Below, in pieces: positions 7,484 to 16,798 of a stretch of DNA of 32,712 bases. The DNA lies in NCBI GenBank assembly GCA_022825945.1, contig JAJDVS010000089.1, positions 1 to 32,712 of the forward strand, written 5' to 3'. The translations under genes and the position numbers were made by a program. The notes under the pieces are model-generated. The model saw only the letters and a program-made list of their open reading frames with translations, did no database searches and was not told the DNA's origin. Each line of letters begins with the position of its first letter. Within the stretch, counting starts at the first letter, position 1. The stretch is from Pseudomonadales bacterium. GTDB lineage: Bacteria > Pseudomonadota > Gammaproteobacteria > Pseudomonadales > Pseudohongiellaceae.

Positions 7484-9016
7484 GAAAGATCCGTGAATGT
7501 GGAAGCGTAAAGGCCTGGATGGGGCAAAAACTTTCCAACCATAGAACCTTCAATATACAGTGCCAGTCGGGTGCGGTAGATGCCATCCACACAAGGAGTG
7601 GCCGCTACAAGATCATTTTGATCAATAGACATGGAGTATCCGGGAGATACCGAAACGCCAGTTTCTGTTCCATCCCCGTAGGTGCCAACCTGTCTCCAGT
7701 AAGCATACCACCATCGATCAGTCCACTTTTGCAGATAGGAAATTCCTTGGAAGGTAAGGGTTTGCGTCGGTCCAAAGACGTAGTTGCAATATACTTGCCC
7801 CTTGCCAACGACTTCTGTTGAATCTGTTCTCGACACATGGGCATTATTGGCTTTCGTATTTGGACAATCTACTTCAGCAGTCACTGTAGACTCTATATTC
7901 TGCCTCAAGCTAGCAGATCCTCCTCCTTGGTTCATTCCAAAGCTTTTCCCCGGCACCGTATCCGAACTGGCTCCGCTCGGCCCTGCCCCAAAAGTAAAAT
8001 TCGAATCGGTCCCGGCATCCGGAAGGTTGAGTCTTGGACCTTCATAAAGTTCAAAAACCCGCTCTAAATCACCGGTCGAATGTATCCGATCTCCTGATTC
8101 ACGCAAACTATTATTAATTGTATTTATCACTTCCTCAAGTTGCTCTGTTGATACATCTTGCGGGAGATTCGCTGCCTCAATATGTAAGTAACCATCATCT
8201 ACAAACATAGCAGACATAACTTCGAGAATGAAATTGGCACCTTCGATGTCTTCAATAACAATCGTCGTTTCATTCAGCAAATCTAGCCCAGTTACTTGTT
8301 CAGCTGTAGGCAGGTTTCTTTCATCTATCGAAAGCCTATCCAAACTGGAGAAACTATGGAATCCTGGATGGTTGTGATCGATCTGAAAATGAATGTTCGA
8401 AGTTATCTGTCCAAATCCGGCAGGAATTGTACCTGTCAAGCTATTGTGATTTAAAATGACTCGTCGTAATGTGCCAATTTGACTCAACGCCTGTGGGACT
8501 GCTCCCGTTAGTTGGTTGTGTTGCAGACCCAGCGCTTCAAGCGATTGCAACTCCCCCAAAGTAACCGGAATTGTTCCCATCAACTGATTGTTTGAAAGAT
8601 CCAGACGTTTCAGCGTCTGTATTGACCCAACCGACCAAGGTATTTCGCCCGAAAGTTCGTTTCCGGACAACAAGAGGCTCTCCAGCCTCGCCATTCCTCC
8701 GAACGACTCGGGAATACTGCCCCATATATTGTTCCATCGAAGGTCCAGCACTTCAAGTTTGTCCAAGTCCACAATTTCCAATGGTAGTTGCCCGGTTAGA
8801 TTGTTGTCGGGCAACCCGATCTTAATGACACGTCCGTCACGAGTGACGATGCCATTCGCCCAGCGGGGCTTCGCTAAGCCACCCGCTGGAATTGTTCCAA
8901 TGATCGCCCGAAAGGGCTTCGTAAAGCAACCCCAGAGCATCACGGTCGGAGGAGTACGTAAAACATGAGAACACTGCGGTGGTGGTGGCGACTGCCCCAA
9001 GAATTACTTTCTTCAC
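7477..9016 (-). pseudogene. Secreted plant-type leucine-rich-repeat protein, frameshifted after the N-terminal cap
   Basis: GTG at 9016 has GAGGAG six bases upstream and encodes a signal peptide (VKKVILGAVATTTAVFSCF) and the LRR N-cap (SDRDALGLLYEAL...WNNSSGWLSEAPLGEW). That frame stops at 8837. The homologous continuation (GIVTRDGRV...) is in another frame from about 8856 and runs to 7477. It contains six plant-type repeats of 23-24 residues (LxxLxLxxNxLxGxIPxxLGxL), a linker, and a roughly 300-residue C-terminal region with several cysteines and many aromatics. The junction looks like a small deletion within the usual GEWxG. The encoded protein would have been exported and involved in binding. 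As written the gene is broken, unless this is a sequencing error. Confidence 0.8.
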
Positions 9017-9082
9017 GGCTACTCCTCTTTTTCAAAAAATTTCACTGCTACTCGCGATAGCTGGAATTATCACGAGCGACAG

Positions 9083-9110
9083 TCCATACGAATAGAAAAT
9101 TTCATGTCAA
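9083..9110 (-). promoter_or_regulatory. Candidate promoter of the LRR gene
   Basis: On the minus strand TTGACA (9110-9105) is followed after 16 bp by TATGGA (9088-9083). A perfect -35 with a weak -10, about 70 bp before the GTG start, in an AT-rich leader. Supported by motif only. Confidence 0.35.
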
Positions 9111-9148
9111 CACGCTCACCATGTGCGGGTTGTGCGGGTTCAGCCAGA

Positions 9149-9775
9149 TCCGTCCGAGGTGGAAGTGCGCAGGGATATGGTCTTATCCAGGCTTGAGGCG
9201 GACGGCGGCGCTGTGGAACAGCGACTGATGTGGATGCGAAATGGACAGCAACAGCCGGACTCTCCGGGTGTTGCGCAGCACCACGGCGACGATCTTCAGC
9301 AACTTCAGGCGGATCGTGCCGACATGGGCATTGGCGAGTTCGCTCCCGGATGAGGCGATCCGGCGGACCGCTTCAAGCAGTGTGCAGGCCAGAGCGGAGA
9401 GCAGCAGCCGGTATTGGTTCGGCCACCAGTCGTGACAACTCGTGCGCTTGGCGAACAGGTCGAGTTGCTGTTCCTTGATCCGGTTTCCCATGTCGCCCCG
9501 GACGCAGTACATCCGGTCGTACAGCCATTGCGGCGCGCCCTTGAGGACGATGAAACGCGGGTTGGCCTCCCGCGCCGAATGCTCGGCCTTGACAACCACC
9601 CGCCGGGGTGCTCGCCAGGATCCGGCAGCGTATTGGAAACCTCGAACAGGCGCAGCTTGCCGCCGCCCGCCTCGTGGCCCAACTCCGCCAACTCCATGAT
9701 CGGCCGCGCCTTTCCGGCCAGCGCCGCATTGCGGGCGATGCCAACGACATAGTCCACCCCGTTGCGCTCACACTA
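9149..9775 (-). mobile_element. IS1380-family transposase 3' fragment (arm 1 of an inverted pair)
   Basis: The minus strand encodes the C-terminal part of an IS1380-type transposase: CERNGVDYVVGIARN, then (after a frameshift) VVKAEHSAREANPRFIV, MYCVRGDMGNRIKEQQLDLFA, and VGTIRLKLLKIVAVV near the end. The N-terminal half is missing. The non-coding tail from about 9149 matches the tail of the second fragment in inverted orientation, so both retain the same IS end. It is inactive. Confidence 0.8.
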
Positions 9776-10195
9776 GGACAACAGGCGCGGACGACAGAAT
9801 CCGGAGGCGCGACCGGTGCAAAAACCAACGCCGTCGCCTATGCCGACACCGACACTGATGCCGTTTCGACCGATGGGCGAAGTTCGAAGCGGGCTGGAGG
9901 TGGCGTCTGCTGGGAACGTGGGCGACATGAAGGGAAAGACCTCGGACGAAGCGCCGGAGTTGAACGACATGCAGTGGTGTGCGCTTTCGCTGGAGATTCA
10001 AGGGACGGCCCGTCCAAACGGACGATTCCGGCGGTGTCTGCGCATTCTTCCCGAAGTTCGTTTACCGACTTGGAAAAATCGGGATGTCCCGCACGGAAAA
10101 AGATGTATCCTCCTTCTATAATTGTCGGAATGATTCTTGCTTGCCGTAAGCAAAATGGCGACGCTGAGCACAAGTAGCACGATTAACTTTCTCAT
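9773..10195 (-). pseudogene. Decayed small secreted-protein gene
   Basis: ATG at 10195 follows AAAAGGAG at good spacing and encodes a typical signal peptide, MRKLIVLLVLSVAILLTA. The first frame ends at 9998. More protein-like continuations appear in a second frame (GYIFFRAGHPDFSKSVNELREE at about 10110-10050) and again in the first frame further on (MSFNSGASSEVFPFMSP, ending at 9773). This is consistent with two small indels in one former gene. No family is recognised. It lies between the two inverted IS1380 fragments. Confidence 0.4.
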
Positions 10196-10449
10196 GATTT
10201 CTCCTTTTATGGGCATCGCACCCGACAAATAGGGTTAGATGATCGGAGCAAATATCCCATTGTTTCATAATATTGCGCTACGTAGTCGCTTGAGACCGAA
10301 CCGCCCGCCGCAGTTCCCTCTCAACTTTTTTAGCGTATTCAAGATATGCCTCGCAATGCTCCTTCCCAATCCGGACTCTATATCCTCGAACTTCCCAGCC
10401 TTGGCGCTATTGACCGCAGATTGCACCATTTCCAGGACATCATCCGGGA

Positions 10450-10975
10450 GCGACAGCAAGCTGCGCCTGTTCGAGGGTTTCCGGTACGCCGCCGGATACT
10501 GGCGAGCGCCCCGGCGGGTGGTTGTAAGGCCGAGCATTCGGCGCGGGAGGCCAACCCGCGTTTCATCGTCACCATCCTCAAGGGCGCGCCGCAATGGCTG
10601 TACGACCGGATGTACTGCGTCCGGGGCGACATGGAAAACCGGATCAAGGAACAGCAACTCGACCTGTTCGCCGACCGCACAAGTTGTCACGACTGGCGGC
10701 CGAACCAGTACCGGCTGCTGCTCTCCGCCCTGGCCTGCACACTGCTTGAAGCGGTCCGCCGGATCGCCTTGTCCGGGAGCGAACTCGCCAATGCCTATGT
10801 CGGCACGATCCGCCTGAAGTTGCTGAAGATCGTCGCCGTGGTGCTGCGCAACACCCGGAGAGTTCGGCTGCTGCTGTCCAGTTCGTATCCACATCAGGCG
10901 CTGTTCCACAGCGCCGCCGTCCGGCTCAAGCCTGGATAAGACCACATCTCTGCGCACTTCCACCCCGGACGGGCT
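10450..10975 (+). mobile_element. IS1380-family transposase 3' fragment (arm 2 of an inverted pair)
   Basis: The plus strand carries a second, closely similar copy of the transposase C-terminal segment (KLRLFEGFRY, KAEHSAREANPRFIV, YCVRGDMENRIKEQQLDLFA, VGTIRLKLLKIVAVV) with its own frameshift before KAEH, and then the same tail sequence as arm 1. Together with 9149-9700 it makes an inverted repeat of roughly 0.5 kb around about 0.7 kb. Confidence 0.8.
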
Positions 10976-11460
10976 TTGCCCGGGGGCGCGCTTGTCCCGA
11001 ATTCGGCGGCGGCCCCTTCCCGCTTCATAAATGGCCCAGAAATTGCGGTTCAGGTTACGATATGCACCACGGTCGAACCAGTTTCACCGCCGCCGGAACC
11101 GTCACGCCACACCAGGGGCCAATAGTGAACGAAATCGGTGTGTTCGTGCAATATTCGGGCTAACGGGCTGCGGAAAATCTTCTTCCGGACCGCCCGATTC
11201 GCGCTCGCGCTCATTCCCATCGCAGAGCTCTCTTAAGCACGGGGCATCTTTCACAAAGCACTGCACCTCAACATTTCCTGACGCGGCAAGCATTTCTTTG
11301 AGTGTTGTTGGCCATGTCCGGCGCGGCGGCGGCAACGAGAGGCGGAGGGAGCCGGGAAGGGGCGGGTCCCGGCGGGCCAGCGCGGGTTTCGACCCCGGTT
11401 CGGCGCCGGGGCCGCTCCGGCGTTTCCGCCGCCAACCGCTATCGTCCAGGAGCCCCTCCC
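10976..11460. other. Gap of about 480 bp without a recognised gene; radC leader at its end
   Basis: Short open frames exist on both strands, but none has a ribosome binding site, recognisable motif or plausible composition. It marks the change from IS debris to the GC-rich module. The last 70 bp form the radC leader, with a CCCCGG/CCGGGG stem at 11393-11398/11406-11411 and AGGAG before the start. Confidence 0.5.
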
Positions 11461-11988
11461 ATGTTGAAAGCCGTTTCCGTTTCCAAGGCCGCTTCCCCGC
11501 CAGACGGGGAGGACCGCTTTGCCTCGCTTCACCCCGACGCCCTGTCTCCGGGCGAGCAATCCTCGGTGGTCGATCTCGCCCTGGCCGTCGTGTCCCGGCG
11601 CTTCCGGCCCGGACAGCCGCTCGGATCCAGCGAAAAGGCCCGCCGCTTCCTGCGGCTGCGCTGCGCCGGTCGCCGCAACGAGGTGTTCGGCATGATCTAC
11701 CTCGACAGCCAGAACCGCCTGATCGAGATCGCCGAGCATTTCGAGGGCACGGTCAACGCGGCCGCGGTGCATGTGCGCGTGGTGGTCGAACGCGCGCTCG
11801 CGACAAACGCCGCCGCCGCACTCGCCTTCCACAACCACCCCTCCGGCTGCGCCGAGCCGAGCCGGGCGGACATCGACACCACCAAAAAGCTCCGCGAGGC
11901 CCTGGCGCTGGTCGATGTCCGCCTGCTCGACCATTTCGTGGTCGCGGGGCAAAGCGTCACCTCCCTGGCCGAGCGCGAACTGATCTGA
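11461..11988 (+). CDS. RadC-like JAB/MPN domain protein, short mobile-element form
   Basis: The 175-aa product has the RadC JAMM metalloprotease-like core: an upstream Glu region (EIAEHFEGTVN), the HNHPSG motif near residue 124 and the Asp of SRADIDTTKKL ten residues later. It ends with SLAEREL. The N-terminal helix-hairpin-helix part of chromosomal RadC is absent, as is common in plasmid and integrative-element copies. ATG at 11461 has AGGAG seven bases upstream; a longer upstream frame lacks a site. The biochemical role of RadC is unsettled despite its old 'DNA repair' label. A full-length paralogue lies at 24276-24944. Confidence 0.88.
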   Translation: MLKAVSVSKAASPPDGEDRFASLHPDALSPGEQSSVVDLALAVVSRRFRPGQPLGSSEKARRFLRLRCAGRRNEVFGMIYLDSQNRLIEIAEHFEGTVNAAAVHVRVVVERALATNAAAALAFHNHPSGCAEPSRADIDTTKKLREALALVDVRLLDHFVVAGQSVTSLAERELI

Positions 11989-12116
11989 CACCGCGGCCCC
12001 GCGCCCGCGCCTCATACCGAAACCCATCTCCTTCCACAACGCCGCGCGACCGATTCCGGTCCGGCATTCCGCCCGGCGCCGGAGAGAGGCGGGGCGGGGC
12101 TCCCGGAAGGTGAAGC

Positions 12117-12150
12117 GCGCAGGCGCGGGGGAGTTTTTCCGCGCCTGCGC
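12117..12150. promoter_or_regulatory. 12-bp perfect GC hairpin in the leader of the AAA ATPase gene
   Basis: GCGCAGGCGCGG at 12117-12128 pairs with CCGCGCCTGCGC at 12139-12150 around a 10-nt loop, 43 bp before the start codon. A pyrimidine-rich run with T5 follows at about 12160-12170. It could terminate radC transcripts or structure the ATPase leader. Confidence 0.55.
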
Positions 12151-12193
12151 CGTTTGCCTGTTTTTCTTTCCCTTTCCGTGCCGGAGCCCGAAC

Positions 12194-13219
12194 ATGACCG
12201 CATCCGAATCCGTATCCGCAGACTACACCCTGCGCCCGAGTGAACTCGCCGCCACCCTGGCCCTGCTGGTCGAGGCGCGCCAGTCCTGCATCGTCTGGGG
12301 ACCGCCCGGCGCCGCCAAATCCCAGATCGCCCAACAGGTGGCCGCGGACACTGGACGCCAGTACGTCGACGTCCGCGCCCTGCTGCTCGACCCGGTGGAC
12401 CTGCGCGGCATCCCCTGGCGCGACGAACACGGCCGCACCCGCTGGGCGCCCCCGGGCTTTCTGCCGCCTGATGATGATACCGGCCAGTGGCTCATCAACC
12501 TCGAGGAGCTGCCCTCGGCCACGCCCATGGTGCAGGCGGCGCTGTACCAGTTGGTGCTCGACCGCAAGGTGGGGGAGTACGAGTTGCCCGAAGGCGCCTC
12601 GCTGATCGCCTGCGGCAACCGCGAAGGGGACCGTGGCGTGGTTCACCGCATGCCCACCCCGTTGGCCTCGCGCTTTGTGCATCTGGAAATCAAGGTGGAC
12701 GCCGAGGACTGGTGCGCCTGGGGCGCCGGCGCCGGCATCGCCCCGGAGGTGTTGTTTTTTATCCAGCTCCGGCCGGAGCTTTTGCACAATTTCGATCCCG
12801 CATCGAAAGAGCGCGCCTTCGCCTGTCCCCGCACTTGGGAGTTTGCCAGCCACATCGTCCACCGCCGCCGGGGCCTCGATCCCGCCGTCGAACGGGCGCT
12901 GCTGCGTGGCGCGGTGGGCGAGGCCGCGGCGGTGGAACTTTGCGGGTTTTTGCAAGTCTGGCGCGAGTTGCCCCATCCCCGGGCGGTGCTCGACGACCCC
13001 GATGCGGCGCTGGTGCCCGAAAACGCCAGCGCCCTGATCGCCCTGTGCGGATCGCTCTACCGCCTCGCCACCGACGTCAATTTCGACGCCGTCACCGCCT
13101 ATGCCGGACGGCTGCGGCAGGAAGTGGGCGAGTTCCTGGTCGGATCCTGCATCCGCCGCGAGCCGGAATTGCAGCACACCCCGGCGTTCATCCGCTGGGC
13201 GGCGGCGCGGACGCAGTAG
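12194..13219 (+). CDS. MoxR/CobS-like AAA+ ATPase
   Basis: The 341-aa protein has Walker A GPPGAAKS (residues 36-43), a Walker B-like strand LINLEELPSA (about 99-108, with Glu where Asp is usual), sensor I IACGNRE (about 138) and the arginine-finger region PTPLASRFVHLEI (about 155). A C-terminal helical part includes FACPRTWEF. This matches the MoxR-type ATPases in integrative elements that sit beside a VWA protein. MoxR ATPases with VWA partners are thought to act as chaperones or remodelling machines. ATG at 12194 has GGAG at good spacing. The following two genes are in the same direction, and the set probably works together. Confidence 0.9.
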   Translation: MTASESVSADYTLRPSELAATLALLVEARQSCIVWGPPGAAKSQIAQQVAADTGRQYVDVRALLLDPVDLRGIPWRDEHGRTRWAPPGFLPPDDDTGQWLINLEELPSATPMVQAALYQLVLDRKVGEYELPEGASLIACGNREGDRGVVHRMPTPLASRFVHLEIKVDAEDWCAWGAGAGIAPEVLFFIQLRPELLHNFDPASKERAFACPRTWEFASHIVHRRRGLDPAVERALLRGAVGEAAAVELCGFLQVWRELPHPRAVLDDPDAALVPENASALIALCGSLYRLATDVNFDAVTAYAGRLRQEVGEFLVGSCIRREPELQHTPAFIRWAAARTQ

Positions 13220-13354
13220 CGCGCGACGGCAACAAGGAATGAAGAGCGGGAGGCGCCACCGCCAACTTTGCCCGTTCAACCCATTCTTTCACCCGGCAAT
13301 CGAATCACCCCGCTGGCGGCGCGAATCGGCCCAATGCCCTCGCGCGCGGGACCC

Positions 13355-13383
13355 GCGGCGGCGGAGCGCCGGCCCGCCGCCGC
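13355..13383 (+). terminator. GC hairpin followed by a T-rich run, between the ATPase and DUF3150-like genes
   Basis: GCGGCGGCGG (13355-13364) pairs perfectly with CCGCCGCCGC (13374-13383) around a 9-nt loop. TTCTTTTCGTTTC follows directly. This resembles an intrinsic terminator, or an attenuator since it lies 64 bp before the next start. Confidence 0.5.
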
Positions 13384-13447
13384 TTCTTTTCGTTTCATTC
13401 AACCACGCTTCCGCCCACTGGGGCGGCAACCACTCATGGGAGGCAAC

Positions 13448-14359
13448 ATGAATCTCGAAACCGACGCCATGCTGGTCAGCCTGCACATCCACGCCTGGTC
13501 CGGCCGGATGCACGACCGCGATGTCAGCGACCGCGTCGCCGCCGAGCACGATGCCGGCGCCAGCGCCGGGCGCTACCACAAGCGCCTGCTGCCAAAAGAC
13601 GCTTTTTCGGCGCTCACCGCCACGATCAGCGAGGCCCGCAAAACGCATTTTAAGCAGACCCTGCCCTGGGACGATCAGGGCAACCGCCTGCTCACCGTTG
13701 CGAACCACGCGCACTACACCGAACTGATGGACGCCCTGCGCGAGCGGATGGTGCGCGACCGCACCCGCTTTCTGGAAGATTACGAGGCCAACATCGCCCG
13801 GGCGCGGCTCGAACTCGGGGGGCTGTTCCGCGAGGCGGACTATCCCCCGCCGGACACCCTGCGGGACCGGTTTTCGCTACGTTACCGCATCCAGTCCGCC
13901 CCCGACGCGGACCACTTCATCGCCAAACTCGCCACCCAGGACACCGAGCGCGTCAAGCGCGATATCAAGCAACAGATCGGGGCCAGGCTGGGCGACGCGC
14001 TCGCCGACCTGTACCGGCGCCTCGGCGAGGCGGTGGGCCATGTGTCCGAACGCTTGCGCGAGGACGAGGACGGCAAACCGCTGGTGTTTCGCAACTCGTT
14101 GATCGAAAACGTCCGGGCCGTCGTCGATGTGGCACCAAGGCTGAATCTTTTCGGGGACGAGAATCTGGCGCGGCTGTGCGAGGAGGTGAAGGAGAAGATC
14201 GCTGCCGTCGAGCCGGACGCCCTGCGGCCCTCCCGCGCGTTCGATCCCAAAATCCGGGAGCGGGTGAAGCGGGACGCGGACGATTTGCTTGAGCGGTTTG
14301 CCGGGTATTTTGGGACGGGGGACACGGCGGACGCAGACACGCACCGGGAGGCCGCGTGA
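13448..14359 (+). CDS. DUF3150-like protein
   Basis: The 303-aa product starts with an LVSLHIHAWSGR segment, the hallmark of DUF3150-type proteins in phages and integrative elements. It is otherwise charged and largely helical (long Glu/Arg-rich stretches from 100 to 300) with no membrane segment or catalytic motif. ATG at 13448 follows GGGAGG. It lies between a MoxR-like ATPase and a VWA gene, the arrangement in which such proteins are usually found. Its stop overlaps the next start (TGATG), indicating translational coupling. Function unknown. Confidence 0.65.
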   Translation: MNLETDAMLVSLHIHAWSGRMHDRDVSDRVAAEHDAGASAGRYHKRLLPKDAFSALTATISEARKTHFKQTLPWDDQGNRLLTVANHAHYTELMDALRERMVRDRTRFLEDYEANIARARLELGGLFREADYPPPDTLRDRFSLRYRIQSAPDADHFIAKLATQDTERVKRDIKQQIGARLGDALADLYRRLGEAVGHVSERLREDEDGKPLVFRNSLIENVRAVVDVAPRLNLFGDENLARLCEEVKEKIAAVEPDALRPSRAFDPKIRERVKRDADDLLERFAGYFGTGDTADADTHREAA

Positions 14360-15895
14360 TGGACGGGCGGACCCAAACCGAATCCGCCGGGCGCGTGAGC
14401 CGGTGTGTGACCGGGCTGCTGCGCAAGCAGCCCTTTTTCGGCAGTCTTGCGCTGCGGATGCCGCTCAAGCCGGACGCCACGCGCAAAACCCTGGCGGGGG
14501 ACGGCCAAGACATCCGTTTCAACCCGCGCTGGGTGGCCGACACCGTGGCTGCCGGCATCGAAACCGCCATCGCGCGGGTTGTGCTGGCCTGCGCGCTGAA
14601 ACACCACACCCGGCGGGGGGGAGCGGGACCCCGAACGCTGGCAGCGGGCTTCGCAGCTCGTGACCCACGCCCTGCTGCGGGAGTCCGGTTTTGCGCTTCC
14701 GCCAGATGTGGAAGCCTGGGAGGAAATGAGCGTGGAGGCCGCCTACGACCGGCTGCCGGGGCCGGAGGAAGCTGGAAAAAACGCGACGGAAAACGCTTCC
14801 TCCCCCAACGCCGGGGATTCCGCCCAATCCGCGACCGACGGCCAGGAAGATGACGCGGACAACGGCAATCCAGCGGAAGAAGACGCTCCCGGAAACAGCC
14901 AGGATGCGAAGGACGATGTCAATCCCGCAAACGGGGAGGCGCCCGGAAACGACCAGAGTGAGGATTCCTGTGACCAATCCAATGGCGCCGACTCTTCCAG
15001 TGGCGATCAGTCGAATCGTGGCGATGATTCCGCGACGAATGAATCCGGCACAGAAAACGCGGGGTCGGACGCTAGCGCGGACCAACCGCCGAAGGATGAC
15101 CCCGACCCGCAGGGCGGCGGTAATGCGACGGGAAGCCCCGCGCCTTCCAGTGCGCTGAAAAGCCGCGACCCGGCGGGCACCGGCGAAATCATGGATGCGC
15201 CGGGTAAAGCGGAAGACGCAAGTACCGATCCCTCCCCCGCCGACCTGACGGCGGAGGAACAGGCCTGGGACGAGGCCATGCACCAGGCGGCCAATCTCGC
15301 CAAAGCCGAAGGCAAGCTGCCCGGCGCCATCGCCGAAACCGTTCGCGGCGCCCACACCGCCCGGCTCGACTGGCGCGCCCTGCTGCGCCGTTTTTTGGCC
15401 GATTCCGCCAAAAACGACTATTCGTGGAGCGCCCCCAACCACCGTTTCATCGACAGCGGCCTCTACCTGCCCTCGCTGCGGACCGAAGGCATGGACACCC
15501 TCGCCGTCATCATCGACACCTCCGGCTCGCTGCCCACCGAAACCCTCGCCGATTTCTGGACCGAACTGCGCGGCATCGCCAGCGAAATCCAGCCCGAACG
15601 GGTGGTTGTGGTTCAGGTCGACACCCGGGTGCGCCACACCGCCGAGCACACCGCCTTCGACCTGCCCGGGGAAATCGAAATCCACGGCCGCGGCGGCACG
15701 AACTTCCGGCCGGGATTCGCCTGGCTCGAAAAGCAGGGCATCACGCCCGCCGTTTGCCTGTACTTCACCGACATGGAATGTACGCGCTATCCCCGAACCG
15801 AGCCGGATTTCGAAGTGCTCTGGGTGAACTGGTCGGACCCTCCGGAGGACGATTACAAGCAACCCTGGGGCGAACGCATCGATATCGGGGCATAG
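14359..15895 (+). pseudogene. DUF2201-type putative metallopeptidase/VWA protein, split by a frameshift at a G7 run
   Basis: ATG at 14359 opens the N-terminal DUF2201 domain (LRKQPFFGSLALRMPL ... FNPRWV ... ALKHHTRRG). The run of seven Gs at 14615-14621 shifts the frame by one base; with six Gs the protein continues as GERDPERWQRASQLVTHALL and runs to 15895, about 512 aa. GTG at 14660 could start the second part alone. A long acidic low-complexity linker follows, then a VWA domain with complete MIDAS: DTSGS (about 15514), GGTNF (about 15697) and TDME (about 15769). The family's zinc motif HExxH (usually LAHEVLHCAL) reads IARVVLACAL here, so the peptidase site is lost independently of the frameshift. 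Partner of the MoxR-like ATPase. Confidence 0.82.
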
Positions 15896-15951
15896 GCATC
15901 CTTTGGCGAAAACCTGCCGCCATCCGCGATTTTGCAACCCCCCGCACACAC

Positions 15952-15980
15952 TTGATAGCATTTTGGATTAATGCCATCAT
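15952..15980 (+). promoter_or_regulatory. Promoter with embedded inverted repeat for the toxin-antitoxin operon
   Basis: TTGATA (15952-15957) and CATCAT (15975-15980) are 17 bp apart, about 40 bp before the antitoxin start. The spacer holds GCATT...AATGC (15958-15962/15970-15974). An inverted repeat between -35 and -10 is where a ribbon-helix-helix antitoxin would bind for autorepression. Confidence 0.5.
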
Positions 15981-16020
15981 TCAATCCTGCGGTTCCAAAA
16001 TTCCACCACGGAGGCCACCC

Positions 16021-16260
16021 ATGGCGCAAATCACCATCCGCCAGATCCCCGACGAGGTCCACCGGGCGCTGAAGTCGCAGGCCCAGGTCCAGGGCAAGAG
16101 CGCCGAGGCGCTGGCGCGGAACCTCCTGCAACGGGGGCTGTTCCCCGCCGACCGGGCGCGGCCCGGCGACCTGCTGCGGTCCATCTGGAAAGACGCCGAC
16201 CTCGGGGACGTTTCCTTTGAGCGCGACCGCTCACCCATCGACCCGGCCGAGTTCGAATGA
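16021..16260 (+). CDS. FitA-like ribbon-helix-helix antitoxin
   Basis: The 79-aa protein begins AQITIRQIPDEVHRALKSQAQVQGKSAEALARNLL, the strand plus two helices of FitA/Arc-type DNA-binding antitoxins. An acidic C-terminal tail would bind the toxin. It is expected to neutralise the PIN toxin downstream and repress the operon through the upstream inverted repeat. ATG at 16021 follows GGAGG. Its stop overlaps the toxin start as ATGA. Confidence 0.88.
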   Translation: MAQITIRQIPDEVHRALKSQAQVQGKSAEALARNLLQRGLFPADRARPGDLLRSIWKDADLGDVSFERDRSPIDPAEFE

Positions 16261-16673
16261 TCCTCCTTGACACGAACCTGGTCTCCGAAACCATGAAACC
16301 GGCGCCGAATCCGGGTGTCATGGAATGGTTGAACCAACAGGATCTGGCGTCCCTCTGGCTGCCGGTGATCGTCGTCATGGAACTGCGGTTCGGCGCCGCG
16401 CTGATGCCGCCTGGCTCGCGGCGCCGCAGGCTCGAAAATGGCATTGAAGAGACCGTGGGACGCATGTTCAAGGGGCGGATCAAGCAACTCGACGACTCGG
16501 CGGCGCGGGTATTCGCGGACCGGGCGGCAGCGGCCCGGCGCAACGGCCGCGAAATCGGGTTCGCCGACGCGGCGATCGCCGCTATCGCGATCCATTCCGG
16601 ATTCAGCATCGCCACCCGCGACACGGCCCCTTTCCAGGGCATGGGCGCGGAAGTGATCAACCCCTGGCGTTGA
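16257..16673 (+). CDS. PIN-domain ribonuclease toxin (FitB/VapC family)
   Basis: The 138-aa product has the acidic PIN active-site set: Asp5 (LLDTN), Glu42 (VVMELRFG), Asp104 (GFADAAIAAIA) and Asp122 (TRDTAPF), all present. Such proteins are magnesium-dependent RNases, often cleaving tRNA or rRNA, kept inactive by the antitoxin. It overlaps the antitoxin gene by 4 nt. In this island it probably contributes to element maintenance. The GREIGFADA spacing is typical of FitB. Confidence 0.92.
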   Translation: MILLDTNLVSETMKPAPNPGVMEWLNQQDLASLWLPVIVVMELRFGAALMPPGSRRRRLENGIEETVGRMFKGRIKQLDDSAARVFADRAAAARRNGREIGFADAAIAAIAIHSGFSIATRDTAPFQGMGAEVINPWR

Positions 16674-16798
16674 TTCCAACGGGCCGGAAACTGGACCAGC
16701 GGCCCAGTTGAGGCCGAAGACCCCGGGGGGGCGAGCCATGGCCATGTCCACGACCAGGCTGCCTTGCGCCAACCGGCGGCTGCGGATGTTGCCGGAAC

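Noticed and set aside
11102-11335. A 77-codon leftward open frame with protein-like composition
   Set aside because: No ribosome binding site, no recognisable family, and it lies in the junction between IS debris and the radC leader.
14519-15961. A 480-codon leftward open frame opposite the VWA gene
   Set aside because: Its composition is Gly/Val/Arg low-complexity from reading the acidic linker backwards; the VWA MIDAS motif is on the plus strand.
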